Part shown: positions 18,652-27,631 of the stretch, in pieces
Layout of the letters: each line of letters opens with the position of its first letter
Position numbering within the stretch: the stretch's first letter is position 1
DNA from: Thalassocella blandensis
GTDB lineage: Bacteria; Pseudomonadota; Gammaproteobacteria; Pseudomonadales; Cellvibrionaceae
Length of the DNA: 64,000 nucleotides
Assembly (NCBI GenBank): GCA_902141825.1
Contig: CABFPG010000009.1
Location: 62,001-126,000 of the forward strand
Reading direction: 5' to 3'
Position numbers and translations under genes: made by a program
Notes under the pieces: generated by a model
Told to the model about the DNA's origin: nothing
Seen by the model: only the letters and a program-made list of their open reading frames with translations
The model's database searches: none

Positions 18652-19533
18652 TTATTTTAATCTTTCTATATCTCGCCCTGGTGGATTCCCAAACATGCGT
18701 GCATACTCACGACTGAACTGCGAGGGGCTTTCATAGCCAACCCGATACGCTGTAGTGGCTGCATCAACGTCCTTACTTACCATAAGATTGCGAGCTTCCA
18801 TCAGACGAATTGATTTTTGAAATTGCAAAGGGCTCATATTAGTGACAGATTTAAAATGCGCATGAAATGATGAAGTGCTCATGTCTGACAAGTCCGCCAA
18901 TTCATCAACACTAATGGCCTGGTGAAAATCATTCTTCAACTTTTGAATGGCGATTGAAATGCGCTGCATGGAACTGCCTTTCAAGGCGATTTGCGCAATC
19001 GCATCACCATATTCACTCTGTAACATACGGAAGTATATTTCTCGCAGCATTGCATCAGCCAGCACAGGAATCTCCTCAGGCTTGTGCAGGAGCTTCAACA
19101 AACGTACAACGCTCTCTCCCATGGCCTCTTCTACTGTCCCGATAAAAAGCCCCTGTTCAGATTTATTTTTTGCGACGGTAGGTCGCTCCATACAAAGCAG
19201 AAGTTCGGAGAGCTGCTTGATATCGATATCAATTTGAATAACAAAATAAGGCTTCGCTACAGACGCCTCCGTAACAGTACCCACAATGGGTAGATTGACC
19301 GAGGCAATCAAAAACTCCATAGCGCCATAGGTGTAAACACGCTTCCCCAGCCATACATCTTTTCGGCCTTGCACAATAATACACAACGAGGGCGTATAAA
19401 TGCTCGGCATCGACATATCGGTATAAGTGAAGCGATAAAATGACAACGCGGGAATGGCTGAGGTATTCAATCCGTCTTCGGATGTGAATGTATTCACCAG
19501 GTTCAGTAACTCGTGTTTTACGGTTGCGCTCAT
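18652..19533 (-). CDS. AraC-family transcriptional regulator (AraC_N type)
   Basis: A 293-residue regulator. The N-terminal sensor half (about 1-180) has PSLCIIVQGRKDVWLG and resembles the AraC_N domain found in YqhC-like regulators. The C-terminal half (about 190-293) holds the two helix-turn-helix motifs, with VDELADLSDMSTSSFHAHFK and the second-HTH signature VGYESPSQFSREYARMFG. AGGAG precedes the ATG. It is divergent from the SDR gene at 19709 with 175 bp between them, the standard layout for a regulator and its target. A paralogue with the same arrangement lies at 27632. Confidence 0.93.
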   Translation of the reverse strand: MSATVKHELLNLVNTFTSEDGLNTSAIPALSFYRFTYTDMSMPSIYTPSLCIIVQGRKDVWLGKRVYTYGAMEFLIASVNLPIVGTVTEASVAKPYFVIQIDIDIKQLSELLLCMERPTVAKNKSEQGLFIGTVEEAMGESVVRLLKLLHKPEEIPVLADAMLREIYFRMLQSEYGDAIAQIALKGSSMQRISIAIQKLKNDFHQAISVDELADLSDMSTSSFHAHFKSVTNMSPLQFQKSIRLMEARNLMVSKDVDAATTAYRVGYESPSQFSREYARMFGNPPGRDIERLK

Positions 19534-19708
19534 TCTTCTTCTCCTGTTTCACTGCGCTCCATTATAAAACCGCTTTATCATCTCTCCTACAAAAACTGCT
19601 CGCACTTGGAGTTTTAGGCAATCTTCATAGAGCTTTATGTATCCAGCGTCTTCCTCGGCAACGTTAGTATTTCCTTCACCACAATGTATGACACTGAGGA
19701 ATTACAAA

Positions 19709-20443
19709 ATGACAAACACAGAACAAAAAATCATTCTGATAACCGGCGCGAGCAGCGGCATAGGAGAAAGCACCGCAAAAGCCTTGGCAAAAGCCGGACA
19801 TACCGTCGTACTGGCTGCACGCCGAACGGAAAGACTTGAAACATTAGCAACCGCGATTGAAAACGATGGAGGTATAGCCCGGTTTTACACATTGGATGTA
19901 TGTTCTCGCGAAAATTTCACCGCCGTTGCGGATGCTTGTCGAGAGGAGTTTGGTCGCATCGATGTGCTGATAAACAACGCAGGTCTTATGCCGCTTTCGC
20001 CTATGTCAGCATTGAAAATTGATGAATGGGAGCAGATGATCGATGTGAATATCAGAGGGGTTCTCAACGGCATCGCTGCTGTTTTACCAGACATGGAAAA
20101 ATCTGGTCAGGGGCATGTTGTCAACATAGCCTCCATCGCCGCGCATGCTGTCTTTCCTACTGCTGCTGTTTACTGCGGAACAAAACATGCGGTGCACGCT
20201 ATTTCTTCGGGACTGAGACTAGAGTCACAAGCAGTACGGGTAACGACCATTTCTCCTGGCGTTGTTGAAAGCGAACTCGCCCACACCACCACAGACAAAG
20301 CTTCGCAAGAGTGGTTAGCAGATTTTCGCAAGGTCGCGCTAAAACCAGAGGCCATTGCACGTGCAATTGTTTATGCAATTGAGCAGCCTCGTGACGTGAA
20401 TGTGGATGAGATTATTGTACAACCCACCTTGGCCACCTATTAA
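19709..20443 (+). CDS. SDR family NAD(P)-dependent oxidoreductase
   Basis: A 244-residue classical short-chain dehydrogenase. It has the cofactor motif TGASSGIG (about 12-19), NNAG (about 88-91), and the catalytic triad in the serine of NIASIAAH and YCGTK (Tyr and Lys). RR after the second strand (AARRTERL) suggests NADP(H). AGGA lies eight bases before the ATG. The substrate is unknown. Proteins of this group (clavulanate DH/YdfG-like) reduce carbonyl compounds. Divergence from the AraC_N regulator suggests induction by an aldehyde or related stress signal. Confidence 0.92.
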   Translation: MTNTEQKIILITGASSGIGESTAKALAKAGHTVVLAARRTERLETLATAIENDGGIARFYTLDVCSRENFTAVADACREEFGRIDVLINNAGLMPLSPMSALKIDEWEQMIDVNIRGVLNGIAAVLPDMEKSGQGHVVNIASIAAHAVFPTAAVYCGTKHAVHAISSGLRLESQAVRVTTISPGVVESELAHTTTDKASQEWLADFRKVALKPEAIARAIVYAIEQPRDVNVDEIIVQPTLATY

Positions 20444-20501
20444 GCTTTAACCGTGAAGGCGTGCAATATGCCGAATTAAGGTCGTCTACGGTTTACCTGT
20501 T

Positions 20502-20576
20502 TTCACTTTATCCGCCTTCACTTTACCGGCCTTCACTTTACCGGTCTTCACTTTACCGGTCTTCACTTCACCTGCT
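20502..20576. repeat. five 15-bp tandem repeats
   Basis: Five consecutive 15-mers of consensus TTCACTTTACCGGYC, the outer ones slightly degenerate, lie 58 bp after the stop of the SDR gene. The sequence is pyrimidine-rich on the plus strand. No protein repeat is implied because no frame has a ribosome-binding site. Confidence 0.88.
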
Positions 20577-20584
20577 TTTGCCAA

Positions 20585-20619
20585 CAGCAGTCTTGAACGA
20601 TCTGGCTTCAAGACTGCTG
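20585..20619. terminator. long perfect hairpin, possible terminator
   Basis: CAGCAGTCTTGAA pairs with TTCAAGACTGCTG over 13 bp around a 9-nt loop, with no T-run after it. It directly follows the 15-bp repeats downstream of the SDR gene. It could end that transcript with Rho help or stabilise its 3' end. Confidence 0.5.
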
Positions 20620-20897
20620 CTCTCGCAACTGATCAATGACAATCAGCTTAAGTATGTATTGATTATATCGTTTGCCTCCATCTGTCTTCTAATCATCACT
20701 CAAACGAAATAGAATTTTGACCAAAAACTAAAATGATTTGGCCACAAGCTAAAGAAGCTGCCTCCAGTACATGGGATAGTAAAAACCAGCGGAAAGGCCA
20801 ATAGCCTTCCATTTTTTAAAATCCCAGTTTTTATTCGACACCGATTCTTCACTATCACTCGGAATGAATAAGCACTGCCTTTCGTCAGGAGAATCAC

Positions 20898-21863
20898 ATG
20901 GTAAACCGACTTGGTTCAGACAATTCCATTAGTCAAACGTCCTCTAGATCAGACAGCTCGACATCCACCCAACCAAACAGAAGCAATTCAACTTTTCTTA
21001 ACGCCATTGCCACTGCTCGCACACAATTACCAGAATCTATTAATCGTACCTTTAACCGTGAACCTCAAGCCAACCAGAATCGTCCGAATCAAATTACAGC
21101 AACGAATGCCAGACCTAACATCGCAGGTCAAGCCGAACAGATAGGCCAAAACAACCCAATTCACGATGTCATCGAAGAAGGCCGAAATTTTACCGAAAAC
21201 ATGTTAACTCAATTTGAAAACCTCAGTAGTCGAGCGGATGCCCGTGCATTTGCATCCGATATCGAAAACGCGATTCGTGAATTAGCCAGTCTTTCCGTTG
21301 ACAATTCGATGGACATTGATCCCAACGATTTTACAGAAATACTGCGAATCAATTCGGCCCTGTTCGATATTCAAGGTCAATTAACCAATATCACAGACTT
21401 AAGTAGCGCAGAGTTTTTCAACACTCAGCGAGATCAAATGAACAATATGATCGCCCAGGCTGAGCTCAATCCGCAGGATGCTGACGAAGACAGACTCATG
21501 CAAAACCTGCAAAACAGCATCAACATACTAAGTGCGGAAGTGATGGATGAAGATGCGCTTAGAGATGCTGCCGGTGACTTGCTTGGAGATCTCGTGACGG
21601 ACATTATTCGGTATACAGGCGACCTGACCGAACTGCAAAACAATATAGGCCATTTTGGTGTGGAGGAAGCGCTCAATATTCGTCGCGCAGAAGCCGGTGA
21701 AGTTCAAGCCCAACAGATTCAGGATCATCGCGCTACAATAGATCTTGCGCAAGAAGTGGAGCGCAATCAGCGAGAATACGGTGTATGGGTAGAACCGCCA
21801 AGAACAAGCACCATGGTAGAAATGGACATCACGACTGGACAACCGATGAATCCACCGCAATAG
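20898..21863 (+). CDS. hypothetical hydrophilic protein
   Basis: A 321-residue protein I do not recognise. The first 85 residues are rich in Ser, Asn, Thr and Gln and look disordered. The rest is acidic and predicted helical, with no signal peptide, no membrane segment and no Cys. Segments such as NMLTQFENLSSRADARAFAS and DEDALRDAAGDLLGDLV look like amphipathic helices. A strong AGGAG precedes the ATG at 20898, and a bidirectional terminator follows, so it is a real single-gene unit. The polar, disordered N-terminus is also what type III-secreted proteins have, but no secretion gene is in the window, so this is only a possibility. Confidence 0.8.
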   Translation: MVNRLGSDNSISQTSSRSDSSTSTQPNRSNSTFLNAIATARTQLPESINRTFNREPQANQNRPNQITATNARPNIAGQAEQIGQNNPIHDVIEEGRNFTENMLTQFENLSSRADARAFASDIENAIRELASLSVDNSMDIDPNDFTEILRINSALFDIQGQLTNITDLSSAEFFNTQRDQMNNMIAQAELNPQDADEDRLMQNLQNSINILSAEVMDEDALRDAAGDLLGDLVTDIIRYTGDLTELQNNIGHFGVEEALNIRRAEAGEVQAQQIQDHRATIDLAQEVERNQREYGVWVEPPRTSTMVEMDITTGQPMNPPQ

Positions 21864-21894
21864 CGGTTTAAATCAAAGCACATTCGATCACAAC

Positions 21895-21925
21895 CTTACA
21901 GGTTCACGCTTAGTGAACCTGTAAG
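21895..21925. terminator. bidirectional hairpin terminator
   Basis: CTTACAGGTTCAC and GTGAACCTGTAAG form a perfect 13-bp stem with a 5-nt loop between the convergent genes ending at 21863 and 21935. TGTTTGGTTT follows on the plus strand. Confidence 0.8.
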
Positions 21926-21934
21926 TGTTTGGTT

Positions 21935-23809
21935 TCATTGATTAATCAAAAACTCACTCGGTGCTAAAGCGCGATTTACAAGGCGTGTTTCACCAATCCA
22001 GCCATGAAACGAGTGCTCAATATTATTCATCCAGTGATTCGCACCGATTATCCAACCGCCTTCAAAATGTAAAATGCCATTACTCAAGCGTTGAGGATTA
22101 CGTTGATCCAATGCGCCGTCGATATACAACAAAGTTTTACTTCCATCATTCACAACCGCCACGTGATACCAGGTGGAAGAAGAAGTTCTAAAACTCCAGT
22201 TTGTGACAAGGCCAGGGTCGGTAAACGGTGCAACCGCCCACTGAAACTCGCGTGATGGGGAAATGGTTAACGTGGCTAACGGATTATTCGGCTCCCACTG
22301 ATCATTCACAGGACCACGCCCTAAATCTGCGCCCGTCCCCATACGAGAAAATATTCCCATCCAATGATTTTCGCTGCTGCAACAATACTCCGGGAGTTTC
22401 ACGAATGTTTCCAAGGTATACCCGTTTTTGAATGTTGCATTATTTATAGGAGCGCTGCTAATTGTGGATAAGTACGCACCAAAATTCGCTTTTTTTCCAT
22501 CGAGAAAAATACTGCCATGACTGGTTTGCTTGGGATGAAACTGGTCACTCCAAAGCATGGCTGTCTCGTCACTGTTTTGCAGAGTTAGTCGCAACAAGTC
22601 ATTGCCATTGCCAGACAAATCCTGAACGACGTCTGATTCAGAGACAGGTGTACCTGCATCCCCTTCAAAACGCCAGTATGCCTGAGTTCCTTCAACCAAA
22701 GCATCCTCTACAGGTAAGGGTGCTTTTATCAACGCTGGCGTCATCGGCTTAAAACGCTTTTTTAAATTCACATTCATAGTAAATCGATTGGCCGCATCAT
22801 TGAGCCAAGCTTCCTGTTTGGCCAAAGGCGGAAGACGAAACCAGTTCTGGCTTAACCAGTAAGGCGAAAATGTCTTAACGTCAATCTTGTTGTTACGCAT
22901 GTCAAATTCATACAACCGAATCATGCCACTACCGCTAAAATATCTATCCTGGTAGTTGACCAAATGCATGAAGACTTCCCGGCCGGTTTGATTTTGCATG
23001 GTAACGCGACCAGCGGGCCAGTTGTGACCATTTAACGTCATAAAGATCTGATCATTATTTTTTATTAGTTCATCCCAGAGATACTGTCCATAACCTGTGA
23101 TTTGCGCAGCATCATTGACAGCCGTATTCCCGTTCGCCGAGGTGAGAATTTCATGCGTGGCAATAATGGTGGGAACATCTTTATATTGATTTAATTTTTG
23201 CTGAGCCCAGGCAATGGTTTCCGGCGATATTCGCCAATCCAAAGCCAGTAACAAAAACTTCTGTTGGCCACCGTTAAAAGTAAAGCAATTATTGTATCCA
23301 TTTTCAGTGGAGCCACAGTAACTACGTTTTCCTGAAAATCGATTCGGACCAAAATATTCAAGAAAATTAGAGTCCCCCCTTTCATTATCCACAGCCCCAC
23401 CATTAATGTCATGATTACCCGCAACAACTCCATATTGAATATCCGCCTGGTCGAATACCTCAAATACGTCACTGGCGCTCGCCATTTCTTCTTCACCCCA
23501 GCGATCGCTATTACCGTTATTCACGATATCTCCCAGATGAATAGTAAAAACTATGTTTTCTTGTCGGCTATGTTTCACAATCCAGTTGAGCGATTGCTCT
23601 AGCACTTCAGGATTACGCCTGTCTTGATCAAACAGATATTGTGTATCTGGAATCACGGCGATGGTAAAAGTGTTTTTAGACCCCAGCCAGGAATTGTTGA
23701 AGTACTGAGAAGCGTCCAGATGTTGCGTGTCGGCATGGCAAGTAAAAGTCACACAACCAAGCAACAATACAAGCGCGCGAGCAATACAAAATATTTTCAT
23801 TGAGTGCAT
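21935..23809 (-). CDS. secreted metallophosphoesterase with LamG-like domain
   Basis: A 624-residue exported enzyme. The signal peptide covers about residues 1-26. The calcineurin-like phosphoesterase domain (about 45-340) shows the metal-binding blocks AVIPDTQY, HLGDIVNNG, VVAGNHD, ATHEIL and LNGHNW. The C-terminal region (about 385-624) is a LamG/concanavalin-like jelly roll (AYWRFEGDAG, then WYHVAVVNDGSKTLLYIDG). It probably hydrolyses phosphate esters or phosphodiesters outside the cytoplasm while the LamG module binds glycan or surface material. The start at 23809 or 23800 cannot be decided since neither has a clear ribosome-binding site. It converges on the orphan gene and is divergent from sixA. 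Confidence 0.9.
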   Translation of the reverse strand: MHSMKIFCIARALVLLLGCVTFTCHADTQHLDASQYFNNSWLGSKNTFTIAVIPDTQYLFDQDRRNPEVLEQSLNWIVKHSRQENIVFTIHLGDIVNNGNSDRWGEEEMASASDVFEVFDQADIQYGVVAGNHDINGGAVDNERGDSNFLEYFGPNRFSGKRSYCGSTENGYNNCFTFNGGQQKFLLLALDWRISPETIAWAQQKLNQYKDVPTIIATHEILTSANGNTAVNDAAQITGYGQYLWDELIKNNDQIFMTLNGHNWPAGRVTMQNQTGREVFMHLVNYQDRYFSGSGMIRLYEFDMRNNKIDVKTFSPYWLSQNWFRLPPLAKQEAWLNDAANRFTMNVNLKKRFKPMTPALIKAPLPVEDALVEGTQAYWRFEGDAGTPVSESDVVQDLSGNGNDLLRLTLQNSDETAMLWSDQFHPKQTSHGSIFLDGKKANFGAYLSTISSAPINNATFKNGYTLETFVKLPEYCCSSENHWMGIFSRMGTGADLGRGPVNDQWEPNNPLATLTISPSREFQWAVAPFTDPGLVTNWSFRTSSSTWYHVAVVNDGSKTLLYIDGALDQRNPQRLSNGILHFEGGWIIGANHWMNNIEHSFHGWIGETRLVNRALAPSEFLINQ

Positions 23810-24085
23810 CCACGGTTAAAGAAATAATTTTAGCGACAACATAGCGATGCAGATGAGCGTTAGGTGAAACACTATCCTCATGGGCTATGTCACGAAGCGG
23901 GCTTACAGAAGCGATACAACACATTTTTCAGCGCGGAGCTTGGCAAATAAGTATTAAATTGCCATTACGAAAGTTTGACAAAATGAAGAAAATCTCCAAA
24001 TATTCTCAATATTGGAACACGCGAACCAAAAGAATCATCGCACCTATTATTTGAATGAAATAGCAAAGACGAGGTATCTCGTTCT

Positions 24086-24610
24086 ATGAAGCGTATCCAT
24101 CTACTAAGACACGCCAAATCCAGTTGGAAGAATTTAGCGCTTGCCGATATTGATCGACCGCTGAATAAAAGAGGATTGAAAACAGCACCACAAATGGCGC
24201 AGCACATTGCGGATGCGGGCTGCTGTTTTGATCAAATATATTGCAGCCCATCTAAACGAACACGCATGACTATCGAACTGATCATGCAATCACTTCATAA
24301 CTCTGCTACAGAGAGACACAAAGGCTTGACGACCATAAAATGGAATGTTGATGAAGCGCTTTACTGTTTTAGTGGACGCCTGCTGATAGACTGGTTTGAA
24401 ACACTGGATGACAACTTATCTGAAGTACTTATTATTGGTCACAACCCGGCACTGACAGAGTTTGCAAATACCCTATGCCAGTGTGATATTCACAACATCC
24501 CAACCTGTGCTTACGTTCAGCTCAACAACCAACACCTGTCTAGCTGGAACGAGATAGGCTCCTCAATTTTTGAACTGTCCGTTTTTCTCAAACCGAAAGA
24601 GATGATTTAA
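24086..24610 (+). CDS. sixA: SixA-type histidine phosphatase
   Basis: A 174-residue member of the histidine phosphatase superfamily. The N-terminal catalytic motif is LLRHAKS (RHG-type, nucleophile His8), with RPLNKRGLKTA following as in SixA, CSPSKRTRMT as the second conserved arginine block, and IIGHNPALTEF holding the second catalytic His. SixA dephosphorylates phosphohistidine proteins such as ArcB or the nitrogen phosphotransferase proteins. The ATG has only a distant GAGG upstream. It stands alone, divergent from the phosphoesterase and convergent with the DUF885 gene. Confidence 0.9.
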   Translation: MKRIHLLRHAKSSWKNLALADIDRPLNKRGLKTAPQMAQHIADAGCCFDQIYCSPSKRTRMTIELIMQSLHNSATERHKGLTTIKWNVDEALYCFSGRLLIDWFETLDDNLSEVLIIGHNPALTEFANTLCQCDIHNIPTCAYVQLNNQHLSSWNEIGSSIFELSVFLKPKEMI

Positions 24611-24697
24611 GTACTGTAGATGCGGACGTCTTACTGGAGACTTGTTCTATTTTTTTCTGCTCCGCTTGCTTTTCACCGCTTGTGCTTCAACTCTTTT

Positions 24698-26527
24698 TTA
24701 AAGTTTGCTTCGACCTTTCATTTCAATCCAGGTATTTACATACTGCTCTAGAATATTCATCGGCACACTGCCTTGCTGTAATACAATGTCATGAAACTCG
24801 CGAATATCGAACTTTTGGCCCAGTGTTTGTTGCGCATGTTCGCGCAAGGCTTTGATGTGCAGTTCACCCATTTTGTAACCCAGAGCTTGTCCCGGCCAAG
24901 TCATGTAACGATCGACTTCAGATTCAATATTGTGTAGAGACAATGCCGTGTTGTCGGCCATAAATTGAATCGCCTGTTCTCGCGTCCATCCTTTTGCATG
25001 AAGCCCCGTGTCCACCACTAAACGACAGGCACGCCACATTTCATAGGAAAGCTGGCCAAACCTGGTGTAAGTATTTTGGTAAAACCCCATTTCCTCACCA
25101 AGGCTTTCGGCATACAAGCCCCACCCCTCAATAAACGCGGTTACATTGCCGCTATAGCGACGAAAATCGGGAAGATCTTCTTGCTCGTAGGCCAAGGCAA
25201 TTTGTAAATGGTGACCAGGCACAGCTTCATGCAAAGTCAGTGCTTCCATTTCAAAAGACGGACGCGTGTGAAGTAAACTGGTGTTTACGCGATACACGCC
25301 AGCACGCGATCCATCACCCGCCAAGGGTTCGTAGTAAGCGGTCGTGGTTTTTTCTGCAATGTCCTCAGGCACAGCTTTCACCGTATAAGGCATACGCGGG
25401 AGCTTACCAAACAACTTGGGTAATTCGCCGTCTGCTTTTTTTGCGATGTACGCGGCATGACGCAAATGTGCTTCCGCATTTTCAGGATAGAACTGAGGAT
25501 CTTCCCGCAGGAATTTAACAAAGGCCTCGCGCGTGCCAGAAAAACCAGACTGCTTGATAACGCGCTCCATTGCCTGACGAATCCTGACAACTTCTTCCAT
25601 TCCAACGCGATGAACATCTTCCGCGGAAATATTCATCGTGGTATGTTTTCGCACTAAAAAGTCATAGTATTCATGAGCCTTTTCAAGTCCAAATAATCCA
25701 TCCCCCCGATAACATTGCGGCAGATATTCCTGCGTGTAGAAGTCGTAGAAGTGTTGATACGCGGGAATAACATATTGCTCGATGGCGGATGCCGCGTCCT
25801 GTTTTAATGCTAAAAACGTGGTTTCATCGATAGCTTCTGGCTTTCGTTCAAAAGGCGCATAGAACACAGACCCTGCTGCGTCTTTCACAATATGCGTATT
25901 GATGGTTTTTTCAAATCCCGTCATGGCTTTACAGGGCTGTGTATACCCCAATGCAATTGACTGGCGTAAGGTGGCGATACCTTCCTGATTGTAACGCGGA
26001 TAATCCTGCAGACGAGCAATATAACTCTGATAATCATGTAACGTAAAAAAAGGAAGGGCCTGAGGTAAACCCGAGAATTCAATATGCCAGCCCCAGCGAT
26101 TGGTAAACAACATAAAGCGTCCGTTATAACTGGCTTCTTCTATTTCATTGTCCAGTTTCAGCTGTAAAAACTGTGCATTGACTTTATTTGTCGAAGACAA
26201 ATGCTGGGTATCTATCGCTGCCAGGCGCTCTCTGAGTTGCTTAAGTGTAACTACAAATCCATCCATGCTTTCAATGGATAATGATCCCAAATGGTCATCA
26301 TAAGTACGCACGCCAAGAGTTGTGGCAAACACAGGTGAATATTCAAGGACATGCTGCCAGTAATCATCCATCAATGTTGTTAATGCGTCTTGTTCGGTCG
26401 CCGTATCATGGACCTTTGGTGACACAGAACAGGACGTCATCATCAATACAAGTAACATTTGGATAAAAGCAATGGAAATGTAAACACTGCGCTGCAGAAC
26501 TTTTTTATTCATGGATTTATAAGCCAT
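24698..26527 (-). CDS. DUF885 family lipoprotein, probable zinc metallopeptidase
   Basis: A 609-residue lipoprotein. The signal peptide ends in MTSC (Cys33 as lipidation site if the start is 26527, or Cys28 from the alternative ATG at 26512). The rest is a full-length DUF885 protein: the N-terminal FATTLGVRTYDD segment, then the zinc motif LHEAVPGHHLQ (about residue 435), then FIEGWGLYAESLGEEMG with the third-ligand glutamate. The family is related to M32-like metallopeptidases, and secreted members are thought to cleave peptides. The SDR gene lies upstream on the same strand with a 79-bp gap, so the two could be co-transcribed. Confidence 0.9.
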   Translation of the reverse strand: MAYKSMNKKVLQRSVYISIAFIQMLLVLMMTSCSVSPKVHDTATEQDALTTLMDDYWQHVLEYSPVFATTLGVRTYDDHLGSLSIESMDGFVVTLKQLRERLAAIDTQHLSSTNKVNAQFLQLKLDNEIEEASYNGRFMLFTNRWGWHIEFSGLPQALPFFTLHDYQSYIARLQDYPRYNQEGIATLRQSIALGYTQPCKAMTGFEKTINTHIVKDAAGSVFYAPFERKPEAIDETTFLALKQDAASAIEQYVIPAYQHFYDFYTQEYLPQCYRGDGLFGLEKAHEYYDFLVRKHTTMNISAEDVHRVGMEEVVRIRQAMERVIKQSGFSGTREAFVKFLREDPQFYPENAEAHLRHAAYIAKKADGELPKLFGKLPRMPYTVKAVPEDIAEKTTTAYYEPLAGDGSRAGVYRVNTSLLHTRPSFEMEALTLHEAVPGHHLQIALAYEQEDLPDFRRYSGNVTAFIEGWGLYAESLGEEMGFYQNTYTRFGQLSYEMWRACRLVVDTGLHAKGWTREQAIQFMADNTALSLHNIESEVDRYMTWPGQALGYKMGELHIKALREHAQQTLGQKFDIREFHDIVLQQGSVPMNILEQYVNTWIEMKGRSKL

Positions 26528-26606
26528 TTATACTCGAAGTGAAGCTATCAGTATAAAGTGTTGCAGAGAAATGGGTAAGCGCTTCGTCCCAAATTCACAC
26601 GCCGAA

Positions 26607-27515
26607 TTAACCGCTCAGCTGCCCGGCGTTGTCATAGTACGCCGGATTAGCCAGATCAAACAGCAGGCTTTTCTGCTGAGGTTCCCAGCCAAGTGCTTCG
26701 CGAGTTACAGCAGCGCTTGCAGGGCAATTCAACTGAGCAAAACCCGCAAACCAGGTAAAGTGAGCCTTGGCTTCGTCAAGCGTCAGAGAGCGTACCGGTA
26801 ACTTAAGATAATTCCCAATGGCCAACGCAATCTTCCTGAATGTCACCGCTTCGTCTTGAACAGCATGATACCGTCGCCCCGATTCACCATTTTCCAGTAC
26901 CAAGCGGTATAGGCTTGCTGCATCCAGACGATGCACCGCGCACCATTGATTGTCCCCTGTGGCAACATATGCTGAAAATCCTTTTTGCTTCGCAAGGTGG
27001 ATTAAATGCGGTATAAAACCGTGATCCCCCACACCGTGAACAGAGGGTGCCAGTCGTACCACACTTGCTTTAACTCCGTCTTCGGCTAAAGCGAGCGCTG
27101 CATGTTCAGAACGACGCGGATATTGAGCACCACTTGCCGCCTGCAAGTTTTCAGTTACAACACCATTGTGTTCAATTGCCGCCAGGCCGCTTGTCACAAT
27201 GAATGGACGCTGGCTGCCCCGCAGGGCAGAACCTATAACATGAATTGCCTGTTCATCCATTTCACAGTTTTCTTTAAACTTTGAAAAGTCATGGTTAAAA
27301 GCGGTGTGGATAACAGCATCAGCGTGAGCAGCTGCTTGAGATAAACAAGCACTATCTTCCAGGCGCCCTTCGACAACCTCAACACCACGTTTTTCCAAAG
27401 CAGCTTTTGCTGCACTGGACCTTGCTAAACCCACAACTTTATGGTTTTCTTTTAATAGTTCTTCAACAACAGCGCTGCCGACAAAACCTGTTGCTCCGGT
27501 TACAAATACTTTCAT
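26607..27515 (-). CDS. NAD-dependent epimerase/dehydratase-type SDR
   Basis: A 302-residue extended short-chain dehydrogenase. Residues 1-14 carry the nucleotide-binding motif VTGATGFVGS, followed by GLARSSA, and there is a conserved HTAF segment (about 72). The usual YxxxK is replaced by YPRRSEHAAL, so the catalytic lysine is not obvious, as in several atypical NmrA-like/epimerase-like members. The start at 27515 is supported by CAGGAG seven bases upstream. It is divergent from an AraC_N regulator 116 bp away, its likely controller. The substrate is unknown. Confidence 0.9.
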   Translation of the reverse strand: MKVFVTGATGFVGSAVVEELLKENHKVVGLARSSAAKAALEKRGVEVVEGRLEDSACLSQAAAHADAVIHTAFNHDFSKFKENCEMDEQAIHVIGSALRGSQRPFIVTSGLAAIEHNGVVTENLQAASGAQYPRRSEHAALALAEDGVKASVVRLAPSVHGVGDHGFIPHLIHLAKQKGFSAYVATGDNQWCAVHRLDAASLYRLVLENGESGRRYHAVQDEAVTFRKIALAIGNYLKLPVRSLTLDEAKAHFTWFAGFAQLNCPASAAVTREALGWEPQQKSLLFDLANPAYYDNAGQLSG

Positions 27516-27631
27516 GATCGTCTCCTGTTTTTCATCAGTGTGACAAACCGAAGGCATTGGCGATATTCCTATTTGTCGTTAGCTCTTGCACAAAAGTCCA
27601 TTTTTCAATTGAAATATCCAAACGAGATATC

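Larger units (their letters stand above)
20444..20897. other. gene-free region with repeat array and long hairpin
   Basis: No credible gene in 454 bp. It holds five 15-bp repeats (20502-20576) and a 13-bp-stem hairpin (20585-20619), described separately. The right part is AT-rich and precedes the gene at 20898. Confidence 0.6.
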
